Assembly (NCBI GenBank): GCA_014526335.1
Contig: JACTAT010000058.1
Location: forward strand, 698,674 to 762,673
DNA length: 64,000 nt
Direction of reading: 5' to 3'
Source of the DNA: Chrysaora quinquecirrha
Taxonomy: Eukaryota > Cnidaria > Scyphozoa > Semaeostomeae > Pelagiidae
Part shown: positions 12,501-23,198 of the stretch, piece after piece
How the letters are laid out: each line of letters starts with the position of its first letter
Numbering within the stretch: the stretch's first letter is position 1
Notes under the pieces: generated by a model
Databases searched by the model: none
What the model saw: the letters and a program-made list of their open reading frames with translations, nothing else
Told to the model about the DNA's origin: nothing
Made by a program: the position numbers and the translations under genes

Positions 12501-12504
12501 CGAT

Positions 12505-12937
12505 GTTTGAATCGAGGGAGTTTTCTTTGGTTTTCAGAATCTAGAGAAGTAGACAGTTGTTTGAGTTATCGATGGAGTTTTCTGTTGTCATCAGAGACAA
12601 GGGAAGTAGACAATTGTTTACGTTATATAGAGGAAGTTTTCTTTACTGATCAGAATCAAGAGAAGTAGATATTTGTTTGAGTTATCGAAAGAGTTTCCCA
12701 TGGTCATCAGAGTCAAGGGAGGTTGACAATTGTTTGAGTTATCGATAGAGTTTTCTTTGGTGATCAGAATCAAAAGAAGTAGATAGTTGTTTGAGTTATC
12801 GAAAGAGTTTCCCATGGTCATCAGAGTCAAGGGAGGTAGAAAATTGTTTGAGTTATCGATGGAGTTTTGTGTGGTCATCAGAGTCAAGAGAAGTAGATAG
12901 TCGTTTGAGTTATCGAGGGAGTTTTCTATGGTCATCT
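12505..12937 (-). repeat. ~60 bp minisatellite, family C, array 1
   Basis: About seven units reading, on the minus strand, as ACTCCCTCGATAACTCAAAC then AACTGTCTACTTCTCTTGA and TTCTGATCA. The same unit, on the plus strand, occurs at 39220-39310 and 44015-44262. The array ends two bases before the foldback arm. Confidence 0.8.
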
Positions 12938-12938
12938 T

Positions 12939-14881
12939 ATCACCCCATGTAATGTCTGTGCAGTACGGTGGGGATGTGCAGTACGGTGGCGGATGTTCAG
13001 TACGGTGGGGGATACCATGATTGCCGTGGGAGGCATCTTGCAGTACGGTGGGGATGTTCAGTACGGTGGGGATACCATGATTGCCGTGGCGGATGTTCAG
13101 TACGGTGGGGGATACCATGATGACTGTGGGGATACCATGATTGCCGTGGGAGGCATCATGATTGCCGTGGCGGATATTCAGTACGGTGGGGGATACCATG
13201 ATGACTGTGGGGATACCATGATTGCCGTGGGAGGCATCTTGGAGTACGGTGGGGATGTTCAGTACGGTGGGGATACCATGATTGCCGTGGCGGATATTCA
13301 GTACGGTGGGGGATACCATGATGCCTGTGGGGATACCATGATAGCCGTGGGGAGGCATCATGATTGCCGTGGCGGATATTCAGTACGGTGGGGGGATATC
13401 TCTGAGTACGGTGGGGGATGTTCAGTACGGTGGGGGTAAAATATGATCTCATCAACTAAATCATGGTAAATCAGAGACGGGGGCTAAATATTTCTGCTTC
13501 AGTAACAATCGTCGAGCCTCTCTCCATTTCAAGCGATATTCTTAGCTTCTCAAAGCTCAATGGGATACAAATGGGATACAAGTACTTCGTTTCGCAAATT
13601 TTGGTTGATTTCAATACTCAAACTTTCTTGTTTCATTTTTTTCATTACCAAAGTGCTAAAGAGCTACTTTGCAGATTGACGAAAATATCAAAATTTAAAA
13701 ATTTCTTTTCCATAGTTTGTTAGTGTTTCTTTATACTAAACGGATCTCATGGAATAAAGGCGAATATGTGAAAGAGATGTTTTCACTGTTTAAAAGAACA
13801 GCATTTCATGCATAATTTTGCTGTGGCAAATGCAATTTTAACAAGTATTTGCTGGCAAGCTTTTGAAAACTTAAACGAAACAAGATCTTGTACCTTGAGG
13901 CTTACGAAAGACGTTGTTTGAAGTGTAACGTAACCTCTCCAATTGTGGCTCCAATAACAATCACACAATTTGTCTTCTTTGAAGAGCTTTACATTGTGGG
14001 ATGCGTTTATAAGTTGCAAATACTTGTAATATTCATCTTACCAGATTTCAACTAAATACAGTACTAAATGAAACCTCCTACGAAAACAGAGACATTTTCA
14101 TAAATGTTGATGTCGCTCGTTGCAAACTTTATCATTCAAGTTATAATGAATTGTCCAGAGTTTCAGCAATATTTTTGGGTTTTGAGTATCATTCTAATTG
14201 TGTAACAAATGGACCGCTAACTCAAGCAATACTTGCTCAATGCACCAAGTAAGGCTAGCAGTTTGAGTGGAGTATCGCTTGAAATGGAGAGAGGCTCGAC
14301 GATTGTTACTGAAGCAGAATTATTTAGCCCCCGTCTCTGATTTACCATGATTTAGTTGATGAGATCATATTTTACCCCACCGTACTGAACATCCCCCACC
14401 GTACTCAGAGATATCCCCCCACCGTACTGAATATCCGCCACGGCAATCATGATGCCTCCCCACGGCTATCATGGTATCCCCCCACAGGCATCATGGTATC
14501 CCCCCACCGTACTGAATATCCGCCACGGCAATCATGGTATCCCCCCACCGTACTGAACATCCCCACCGTACTCCAAGATGCCTCCCACGGCAATCATGGT
14601 ATCCCCACAGTCATCATGGTATCCCCCACCGTACTGAATATCCGCCACGGCAATCATGATGCCTCCCCACGGCAATCATGGTATCCCCCCACAGTCATCA
14701 TGGTATCCCCCACCGTACTGAACATCCGCCACGGCAATCATGGTATCCCCCACCGTACTGAACATCCCCACCGTACTGCAAGATGCCTCCCCACGGCAAT
14801 CATGGTATCCCCCACCGTACTGAACATCCGCCACCGTACTGCACATCCCCACCGTACTGCACAGACATTACATGGGGTGAT
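12939..14881. mobile_element. Foldback-like element with ~600 bp inverted arms
   Basis: Arm 12939-13538 is the inverted copy of 14273-14881; the 734-base spacer (13539-14272) shows no gene. The outer end reads ATCACCCCATGTAATG. Most of each arm is a minisatellite of CAGTACGGTGGGG / ATACCATGATTGCCGTGG units, and the inner 100 bases (to TTTCAAGCGATA) are unique. No transposase and no clean target duplication were seen. Long open frames across the arms are repeat artefacts. Confidence 0.8.
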
Positions 14882-15109
14882 TATTCTGTGGAGGAATCTG
14901 TCTCGTATTGATCAATTGAATGGTGACGTAATTTTTGTAAAATGTAGAGCTGATTCTTGTATATAGAACTGTACGCAGTATAGCTTATATTTTTTAGTAA
15001 ATGGGGATTGAAAGAGATGAATAGTGCAATATTTGTAAACTGCTGATAATTTTTTCTTGAGCTAGTGGTACATTTGCCTATCCCCCTCCCCCTTTAATCA
15101 CCCCATGCA

Positions 15110-15250
15110 TGCTTTGTAAAGCCCTTGCCACAGGATCGAACATTATTTTTCAAACATTTGAAATGATTGCGTTGCCCTGGCCCAACGGAAAACATTGTCT
15201 GTCAGACATTTGCCATTGACCTGTCAAGCAAAATGTATGACCGTTGCGCC
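15110..15250 (+). repeat. Family B repeat fragment
   Basis: GCCACAGGATCGAACATT, CAAACATTTGAAATGATTG, AAAACATTGTCTGTCAGAC: same family as the intronic cluster at 3815-4640, here intergenic. Confidence 0.6.
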
Positions 15251-15264
15251 ACTGGTTGCGCCAC

Positions 15265-15600
15265 GTCGTTTTGATTGACAGGACGAAGCCTATTATGAAA
15301 ATACCAGCCAATCAAAGACTGTTGTTCACTTTTGATTGACAAGACTGAGGACCTTTGTCTTAACTTATGATGATGATGAGGGTTGTCGTTTGTTGTTGCA
15401 TGAAGGGACTGAAGATTTTTTCTGCTTCGTAAGCACGTTTTGTGTGATCTTTTCGACATTGAATGTGTTTAGCCAATCAGAATCTGTTAGTTATTTTTGA
15501 TTGACACGACGAAGCTCTATAATCCGAAGATTAGCCAATCAAAGACCAGGGTTCACTTCTGATTGGCAGGTCTCAGGACCTTTGTCTTGACTTCTGGGAA
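15265..15600 (+). repeat. Two-copy repeat upstream of the 15678 gene
   Basis: The sequences around 15300-15365 and 15532-15597 share AGCCAATCAAAGAC, GTTCACTTxTGATTG and AGGACCTTTGTCTT, with TTGATTGACAxGACGAAG before each. Each contains CCAATC, so the repeat may supply promoter CCAAT boxes for the gene starting at 15678; that role is inference. Confidence 0.5.
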
Positions 15601-15677
15601 GAGGAATTTCCCTTTCTGTAGGCTGAAACCATCGAAGTTGCTTGTTGATTTTCGGATAGTTAGGAGAATAGACTAAA

Positions 15678-16208
15678 ATGTCTGAAGTTCTTAATTCGGT
15701 TGTCGTTTTGAAACGTGGAGAAAATAGATACCAGCTGAAAATCGGAGATGTTCTACAATGTAGTTTGCAGTCGCATAACGAATGGTCGCCTGTGCATGTT
15801 GTGAAAAATATTAAATCCTTCGAAGTTGCCGAAGAGGGCCTAGTTCTGAACACGGCGAAAATTATTGGTACTGTCCCGAAGAAACACAGACAGCAGTTTG
15901 TGAAAAAGCTGAAGGAAGGAGAGGCCATATTATGCAGAATAACTGGTGAAATACAGCATGGAAGGAAGGGGAGCACGCACCAGTGTCAGTATATTTGCGT
16001 TCAGAGAATGCCAGAAGAGCGTGAACCTGTCGTTGCGGAGGAGGAAAACAGAGAGGTCGAAGCCAATCCAGGCACACTAACAATTAATGGAATTTTCAAA
16101 GGCATTGCGAGTATCTTGATTCTATGCGCTGTTGTTATTGTTAATTTGGACAACATATCTGAGCTCAGTACGAAGATTACTGTTTTTATCAAACAAGGAA
16201 ATTTATGA
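15678..16208 (+). CDS. Small tail-anchored protein, possible HIRAN-like fold
   Basis: A single uninterrupted 176-codon frame with ATG in context AAAATGT, no intron, and an AATAAA signal at 16272, 64 bases past the stop. Residues 10-110 form a compact basic/hydrophobic domain; the stretch with AKIIGTVPKKHRQQF and EGEAILCRITGE resembles the strand-helix pattern of HIRAN domains (found in DNA-repair and replication factors and in stand-alone proteins), but this is a weak call. An acidic linker (residues 112-129) precedes a hydrophobic segment at 139-157 and a short tail, the layout of a C-terminal membrane anchor. If the anchor is real, the domain faces the cytosol. No functional partner is visible nearby. 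Confidence 0.7.
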   Translation: MSEVLNSVVVLKRGENRYQLKIGDVLQCSLQSHNEWSPVHVVKNIKSFEVAEEGLVLNTAKIIGTVPKKHRQQFVKKLKEGEAILCRITGEIQHGRKGSTHQCQYICVQRMPEEREPVVAEEENREVEANPGTLTINGIFKGIASILILCAVVIVNLDNISELSTKITVFIKQGNL

Positions 16209-16271
16209 AGGACGTGGTAAAGTTTCTGGTCTTAAAGAAGTGGTCGAACAACGAATTTTACTAAATAAGGC

Positions 16272-16277
16272 AATAAA
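16272..16277 (+). terminator. Polyadenylation signal AATAAA
   Basis: AATAAA 64 bases after the stop codon of the 15678-16208 gene. Confidence 0.6.
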
Positions 16278-16299
16278 TTGTATTATTTGATATTTCCAT

Positions 16300-17484
16300 T
16301 TGCCCCATTTACAGAACGGTTCCATTATCCCAAACAATAGTGATGTGTCGGTCAAATTTTATTGGTTTTTATTTTAATGTAAGGGGAAAAAACAGTTGAG
16401 CAGTTTTCGAAAGCATCAAATGACAATAGGGTATACTGTTTTGCCATGGGTGATGGAATAAACAGATCATAGGCAATATCCGAAGATTAAACAATAGAAC
16501 AATGGAAAGAACAGTGTCTGTAACATGGTATTCCCCTAAATTTTCTCCTGTATTTTCCCGATCCTCTTTGCAATTTGTTGCAAACAATCACTGCTGTGTT
16601 AGTTTTCCCCCTTTGATAACAAGCTCAAAACCTGGCTGGTAAGGTTTTAAAACCAAATATAGTGAAGCCACAACACGAGTCCCAGTTATCGCAGCTACCA
16701 TCTTTAGCTGTTGTTGTTGTTGTCAAAAGGCTGCTCATTTTGTAGCGAATCGCTGTGGTCGTTGGTCTGGATTTTTTGAGCGGAGTATGAGACTCGTGTT
16801 ATAAGTCTACCCCTGTCGCCATGCTTTTAATTTGTCTATGTCTATAACCTTTTTTTTGATCAAGACAATGGAGCGAGATGGTTGACATTTTTAACCTATA
16901 AGCAACTAGGGCTGAGATTTTGTGAAAATTTTTGGTGAAATTGCTTTCTTTCTTTATTTATTACTTGCAAACTTGTCAATTGCATTGAAAAGCCAGAAAA
17001 GAGCCAAAATAAGAGGTTCTAGGGGTACCAGTTATTCTGTGGGGATTGAAATACTAGATATGCTAAGCAAATCTTGAGGGCTAGAGCAAAGTCCAGTTTC
17101 TTATTGAAAAAAAAGTGTAATGTGCTTAGTCAAAGATTTGAATTACTGTATTTTAATTTAAAACGTTGTCTTTAGACGTCTAGTTTACTGTACTTAACTA
17201 AAGTATTTTCTGAGGTGAAATGGCAAACAAATCAACCATGAAGATTGTTGAAAGGTTAGATACTAAGCGTGCATCGTGTTGAAGGTGTGACTTGCAGGCT
17301 GAAATACGGACAGAGTTAGATAGTAAACTCAGAAAAAAAAACACTCATAACAATAACATTAAGATTGTCAACAGAAGCTCGTTTCACAAATAAGAAATAA
17401 ATAGCCAAAACACAAGACATCACACTTAAGCTATACTTTTAATCATAGAAAACTGTCTTTTAAAACCGAACTTGCATCAGTTTT
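16300..17484. other. Intergenic, nothing recognised
   Basis: Contains GTTGTTGTTGTT near 16710 and AT-rich sequence. No exon-like frame on either strand. It should include the 3' UTR of the minus-strand gene ending at 17485. Confidence 0.5.
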
Positions 17485-20347
17485 TCACATAACACCAACA
17501 AACTCGTAGCTCTTTGCTGGCCATGGGATTCCAGCAGTACTTCGCTCAAAGATCAATTTCTTCTGCTTCAAATCCACCGCTCTAATCATATCAGTGGTTA
17601 GCACATAAACAATGTGGCTGACTGGATCCAGTGTCAAGCCAGACTCTTCAATCAAGGGTAGTCTTGGCCATGGCCCGGCTATGTATGTAACAGTTCCTAG
17701 AAGAACAAAGCGAAGTAGGCTAAAATTCCCAGAAACATAAACAGGAAGTAAATGTAACGATTCCTAGAAGAATAAAGAGGAAGTGGGCTAAAATCCGTAG
17801 AAATATAAAGAGGATGTCAATCAAATAAATAGAAACAAACGAAGAAGTAAATTAAATGAAAATTCGCAGGAAAACAAAGAAGTTTTTTAACATTCCAACG
17901 TTACCTTTTTGAAGATCCAGTTGTGCAAGATGTGTTCTGTATTGCTTTCGTTCCATGACGTCAGCAGGGGTCTGTACGAACCCCAAAAAGCTGTTCATCC
18001 CTTTGTCATAGATGATAGCCCCAACACTATGATTTTTGAAAACTGGGGACAACCATTCATAATTCTTTCCATATTCTAAGACGCTGATGGAGTATTTGAA
18101 GCTTTCATAGTATGGTAGATCAGCAACTGTGAAGAACTTTTTGTTATCTGGGTCGATGGTGCTTCCTCCGTAAGATTTGTAACTACTGTGCATGAGATGT
18201 GTGTAGGTCATGTGTGAGAAATCGATCTGCAATGAAAAGAATTCAGACTATTATCATCGGTTGTTATAGACAGACTGAAAGATCAAACAAACCCCCTGCT
18301 TAGCTCCTCTACTACCTCTAAATTTTCTATTAAGTATTTACTTCCTGTTTATTTTTCCAGGAATCTCTACTTACTTCCTGTTCATTTTTTACCAGGAATC
18401 TCTGCTTATTTCCTGTTTATTTTGCCAGGCATCCCTGCTTAATTCCTATTCATTTTTTTCAGGAATCTCTGCTTACTTCCTGTTTACTTTTCCAGGAATC
18501 TTTCTTTACTTCCTGTTTATTTTCCAGGAAACTCTTCCTACTTCCTGCTTAGCTTCCAGACATCTCTGCTTACTTCCTGTTCGTTTTTTCCAGGAATCTC
18601 AGCTTACTCCCTGTTTACTTTTCCAGGAATCTTTATTTACTTCCTGTTTATTTTCCAGGAAACTCTTCCTACTTCCTGCTTAGTTTCCAGGCATCTCTGC
18701 TTACTTCCTGTTCGTTTTTTCCAGGAATCTCAGCTTACTTCCTGTTTACTTTTCCAGGAATCTTTATTTACTTCCTGTTTATTTTCCAGGAATTGTAAAT
18801 TGTAACTTGTAACTTGTAACTTGTAACTTATTGTAACTTACTTCCTGTTTACTTTTCTAGGATTTCAGTCTTATTTGGCTGCATTTCTTACTATTTCTTT
18901 AGATAATTAATGATTGGTATTTTTGTGGTTGTTACCTATACATAATAGAGTATAAATAATTTACAGATCAACATAAAATAAAAATATGCATGCTTAAACA
19001 AGGCTACCTGAATCACCGAGTGTTTTCTTCCAAGCAGAAAAACATATGCTAAGCCATTTCCAACATTATCACACTCCAAGTTGTCAATCAAAATCCCAGA
19101 GACTTGAATAGTACCAACGACTTTTCGCTTCATAAGATCAACTGCCAGAATTCTGGGAGTTAACACATCATTGATTGCAATCAGAAATAGATTCGTTGAT
19201 TTGCAAAATGCAGCGGAGAAACTTGGTGTAAGACCTTTGATGTTTACCTGAAACAAGAACGGATGGATTGGTATTAGGAATGCAAAAAGATGGTTGTCTT
19301 TACATACAGGCCTATGTGCTAAGCACAGGGTGTCTACTGACAAGCACAGGGTGACCATTGACAAGCACAAGGTGTCCACTGACAAGCACAAGGTGTCCAC
19401 TGACAAGCAAAGGTTGTCTGTCCACTGACAAGCACAGGGTGCCCATTGACAAGCACAGGGTGCCCATTGACAAGCACAGGGTGCCCACTGACAAGCACAG
19501 GGTGTCCACTGAAAAATGCAGAGCTAATCATATTGTAACCCTAGGGGGGAGTTTGAGGTTGGGGGGCTTTTGACTCCCCTCAGCCTTTTTTGACTGAGTT
19601 ACCTTAGTGGGAATACCTTATGCATTTTGCTGCTTTCTCCTTTGCTCGAAATAAGCATGCACAAGTGCAAAGTGCTCTACCCTGCACCCCGCAGTTTTAG
19701 ATAACAATAGGAAAAATTGCACCGATTATAAGTTCAACAATAGAACAATAGATTTATTGGTTCTTTTGGCGTGAATATGAGCTGTTTTGTTGACTTATTT
19801 TCCGGCGTGTGGGGTGGCGGCAACATAGAATGCACCCTGGCTTGCACACAAATAAAACCAAGGGGCAATTCACTCCATGGAATCTCGTACACTCTTAGCT
19901 GGAATCTCTATTGCTTTCCTTAGGAATATTGTGACAATCCTTTTGTTTCAATAGGAATCTCGTACGCTTTTTCGAGAAGTGAAATGCCCCTCGAATTTAA
20001 CATTGTTATGCAAGTGCAACACCCGCAGGGCTACCTCATGCAGCCCTAGGCCTACTCCATGTGACCACGCCCTGTCCAAAAATATTTAATCGAGCGACTT
20101 GGGGGCAGAAGTTTTAGGAATAATAGTTTTATACCTCTGTTGCATTAGGCACAAGAACACTCAACGACAAACTTGGCAAACTGACTTTCACGACGTCTAA
20201 AACAGTTTCTGCAACGACTGTAAAACCAACCAGACTTCCCTTGCCATCTTCTTGTGCCGCGCGGAGTTCTTCGTGGGCAAAACACGTCAAGCTTTGTGAA
20301 AGAAGGAGAATTGATAGCCCAAGAAACACAACACGTAGGGGAACCAT
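17485..20347 (-). CDS. Secreted protein with signal peptide, unrecognised family
   Basis: Four exons on the minus strand: 20347-20135, 19247-19008, 18226-17905 and 17696-17485, giving about 328 residues; junction phases 0, 0 and 1 are consistent and all introns are GT-AG. The start is the ATG at 20347; the upstream in-frame TTG is not needed. Residues 1-24 (basic, then a leucine-rich core ending LTCFA) look like a cleaved signal peptide. The mature part has repeated short strand patterns such as GLTLDPVSHIVYVLTTD and GGSTIDPDNKKFFTVAD, each ending in a turn and a hydrophobic strand, which suggests a beta-propeller (SMP-30/NHL-like) fold. This is inference; no catalytic motif is evident. Its introns hold two minisatellites. 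It is divergently placed relative to the FHAD1-like gene, with the 8.5 kb transposon inserted between them. Confidence 0.8.
18310..18870 (-). repeat. ~60 bp minisatellite (CTTCCTGTTTAxTTTTCCAGG)
   Basis: About nine units of GCTTACTTCCTGTTTACTTT followed by CCAGGAATCT, ending in a short AACTTGTAACTTGT array. In the intron between exons 3 and 2 of the secreted-protein gene. Degenerate inverted pieces lie at 17735-17820. Confidence 0.85.
19316..19515 (-). repeat. 21 bp minisatellite
   Basis: Units of GACAAGCACAGGGTG plus TCCACT or CCCATT, about nine copies, in the first intron 70 bases from exon 2. The 21-base period keeps all frames open, producing spurious heptapeptide repeats. Confidence 0.85.
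19840..20000 (+). repeat. Dispersed repeat family D, copy 1
   Basis: GGGCAATTCACTCCATGGAA, AATCCTTTTGTTTCAATAGG, then GTGAAATGCCCCTCG. Related copies at 29240-29380 and 59690-59850. Copies 1 and 2 lie in the same orientation on either side of the large transposon. Confidence 0.6.
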
Positions 20348-20647
20348 TTTAGCTGTTGTTTTCTGAAGAGAAGACTTCAAACTTTGTAGATCCTCCTCTC
20401 AAAAGTTCTGCTCTAAAAATGAGTTCGTAAGTGAAAGGACGCTCTCACAAGTTGACGCCGACTTGTGACCCTTGGCACGTTTTTTGCTATGCTTTTGTTG
20501 TTGTTTTGGCACCCGTGTTTCCTATTGTCTCGTTATCAACACGAGATTGTCTCTATTTTAGTAAAGGTGGGAGGAATTGAATATTTGTTTATTTCGTTGC
20601 CATGCTAAAATGATGTCCTGGGAACCACTTTCCAGAAAATCGTGTTT

Positions 20648-21115
20648 GTATGGCGCGCAATTACCGCCAAAAATAGGACCTTCAATTTTGAAGCTAAATT
20701 GTTTGAAATCAACATCTGACACTACAATCTAACTGTCAATATCAAAGTGAAATTTCATTTTTCCAGTTAAAATCTAAATTTTTAAGTCAAACTTATGATT
20801 GCAGTGTCAGCCTTCATAAGTTAAGTCTCAAAATTAGAGTATCATCGCAGATTTCATGTCAAGTTTCAAATTTAAAGTGTCGGCCTCAATTTCATGTCAA
20901 GTTTCAGATTTAAAGTGTCAGCCTCGATTTCATGTCAAGTTTCAGATTTAAAGTGTCAGCCTCGATTTCATGTCAAGTTTCAGATTTAAAGTGTCAGCCT
21001 CGATTTCATGTCAAGTTTCAGATTTAAAGTGTCAGCCTCGATTTCATGTCAAGTTTCAGATTTAAAGTGTCAGCCTCGATTTCATGTCAAGTTTCATATT
21101 TAAAGGGTCAGCATC
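20648..21115 (+). repeat. Left terminal inverted repeat of the 8.5 kb transposon
   Basis: About 200 bases of unique TIR sequence, then about seven 38-base units (TCGATTTCATGTCAAGTTTC followed by AGATTTAAAGTGTCAGCC). The inner units are less conserved. The transposase ATG lies 137 bases downstream, so promoter elements may lie in or next to the array. Confidence 0.9.
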
Positions 21116-21251
21116 GATTTCACTTGAAAACGGAGATAAAGATGAGGATTAAGGTTCACCAGCCCCGTTTGGAGCCTTTCGTTTGCTTGAACCTCTTTTC
21201 ACACCATTCCATCGTAAAATATAGTTAGGCCTATTATGTAAGGTTTTGAAA

Positions 21252-23095
21252 ATGGATGCTTCTTTTCAAGATCGTTTAAGACATGAGGTCAGCCGTTCAA
21301 TTGGAAGAATTTTGCACGATTGTCAACATGGAGCTTTTGACGAGAACCTTCAAGACTCCATTTATTTTCGTATTGACTTTCTCAGAAACTCGCTTTTACG
21401 ATTTCAGCACAGCCACACAAACGGTGTAGAGATTGAAGGACTGGATGAATTGTTACAACTTCTTGATGTTGCTGGAAATCTCGTAAATAATACCCCTGAA
21501 AGACCCGAGGCAGAAATACCTGTCTGTTTGGGTCCTAGAGGAAGACCGAAGTACGTGATAGAGATAGAACACGTGGAGAACTTGTTAGAAATAGGATTTT
21601 CTATACCAATGATAAGTTCACTACTTGGTGTAAGCAAAAGAACAGTTGAAAGGCGCATGGCCGAAAACGGTTTACGAGTTCGCGATAGATATTCAGCATT
21701 GTCAGACACAGATCTTGATTCAGTCGTTTCAGATATTTTGACTCAATTTCCCTCAGCTGGCTACAATAGGCTTACTGGACATCTCAGAGCTAGAGGTATC
21801 CGCGCTCAGCGCGACAGGATTCGAAACTCGATGAGACGTGTGAACCCAGAAGGCGTCTTCCTTCGATCCCTTCAACTTTTTACAATTAACCGAAGGAGAT
21901 ACACTGTTAAGGGTCCGCAATCATTATGGCATATTGACGGTAATCACAAGCTAATCAGGTATTCTAATTTTCTAATTCATAATTTCATATTATATGCCAT
22001 AAGTTAATTGATATTTCTTGTTGTTTTGTTTGGGTCACGCTATGTTTTACGAGTACGTTAACTTTTTTCCTTACAGATGGAGGTTTGTTATACATGGTGG
22101 CATAGATGGCTATAGTAGACTTATAGTCTTTCTAAAGTGCAACAACAACAATAGGGCTGAAACTGTGTTCCAGTCATTTCTGCAAAGTGTTCATGTATGC
22201 ATGCATGTAATCTATTTTTTTTATTTGACTTGCTGAAGAATTGCTGAAAATGTTCTCGTCCTCAACGTCCTGTCAAGTGCGTTGCCTGTGAAACGCCCAT
22301 TACTGATGACATGATCACATTTAATTCTCATCAGAATGTATCATTTCTATTTGTAGCTGCATGGCTTGCCTTCAAGAGTTCGAACAGACAAAGGATTGGA
22401 AAATGTCGAGATAGCCTGGTACATGCTGAATCACCCAGACAGGGGACCTGACAGAGGTAGCCATATCACCGGCCGCAGTGTGCACAACCAACGAATAGAG
22501 AGACTTTGGCGTGACGTATTCGCTGGCTGCATTCACATGTATTATCAGCTCTTTTATGAAATGGAGGCGACTGGTATTCTCGATCCTGATAATGAGACAC
22601 ACCTCTTTGCACTGCATCATGTGTACTGCCCTAGGATCAATGCGTCCCTTGACCTATTTACAACTGGTTTCAACAACACACCACTTTCGACGGAGCGATT
22701 CTTAAGTCCCATACAACTGTGGACCCAAGGAATTCTAGAAGGAAGAGGGACCATAGATGATTTAGATCAGGTATAAGAAATAAATCACAACATTGTAGCT
22801 ACCTAGTGTAACTTATGAATAAAACAATCTAACAATCTCGTAATCATTAACAACAAGGAGCAATTAACTGTTTGCCATTATATTCTTTTAGGTGGGCGAT
22901 GTCAACTCGTTTGGTATCGACTGGGATGGCCCACTGCCTAATGACAACTGGACTGGAAGAGAAGACCTGTTGGAGGTTCCTTCAATCGTTCCACCTGAAA
23001 ATGCACAAGTCGCCAGAGATGTGGATCCTCTTGCCGAAACTGATTGTAATGGTGTTGATATTTATGTGCAAACATTAAATCTCCTGGAACAATAA
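21252..23095 (+). CDS. DDE integrase-type transposase
   Basis: Four exons: 21252-21958, 22077-22194, 22357-22770 and 22892-23095 (stop TAA), with introns in phases 2, 0 and 0, giving 480 residues. The N-terminal half has a helix-turn-helix at about 109-141 ([20 protein letters not shown]), typical of resolvase/IS-type DNA-binding domains, preceded by a GPRGRPKY basic hook. The catalytic core reads WHIDGNHKL (Asp229), VRTDKGLEN (Asp286) and HNQRIERLW (Glu323), with 36 residues between the second Asp and the Glu, close to the DD35E pattern of IS3 and retroviral integrases. All three acidic residues are present and there is no stop or frameshift, so it is potentially active. It should bind the terminal arrays and cut and join the element in the nucleus. 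Known from families: integrase-core proteins of this kind are multi-copy in many aquatic animal genomes. Confidence 0.88.
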
Positions 23096-23198
23096 TTTCA
23101 AGTATACATTTAAAGTAACAATTTGTAAAAAAACGTGCACATTTGTCCCTCTAATCTAAGCATCACACGGCGAGAATTTTAATTGACTTAAGTTCCAT

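Noticed and set aside
12618..13455. Long open frames on both strands across the foldback arm (HGNHGIPTVL-type peptides)
   Set aside because: Produced by a minisatellite in several frames; no splice context, and mirrored at 14493-14966 in the other arm.
20348..20380. Upstream extension of the secreted protein to a start at 20380
   Set aside because: That codon is TTG; the first in-frame ATG is at 20347 and gives a complete signal peptide.
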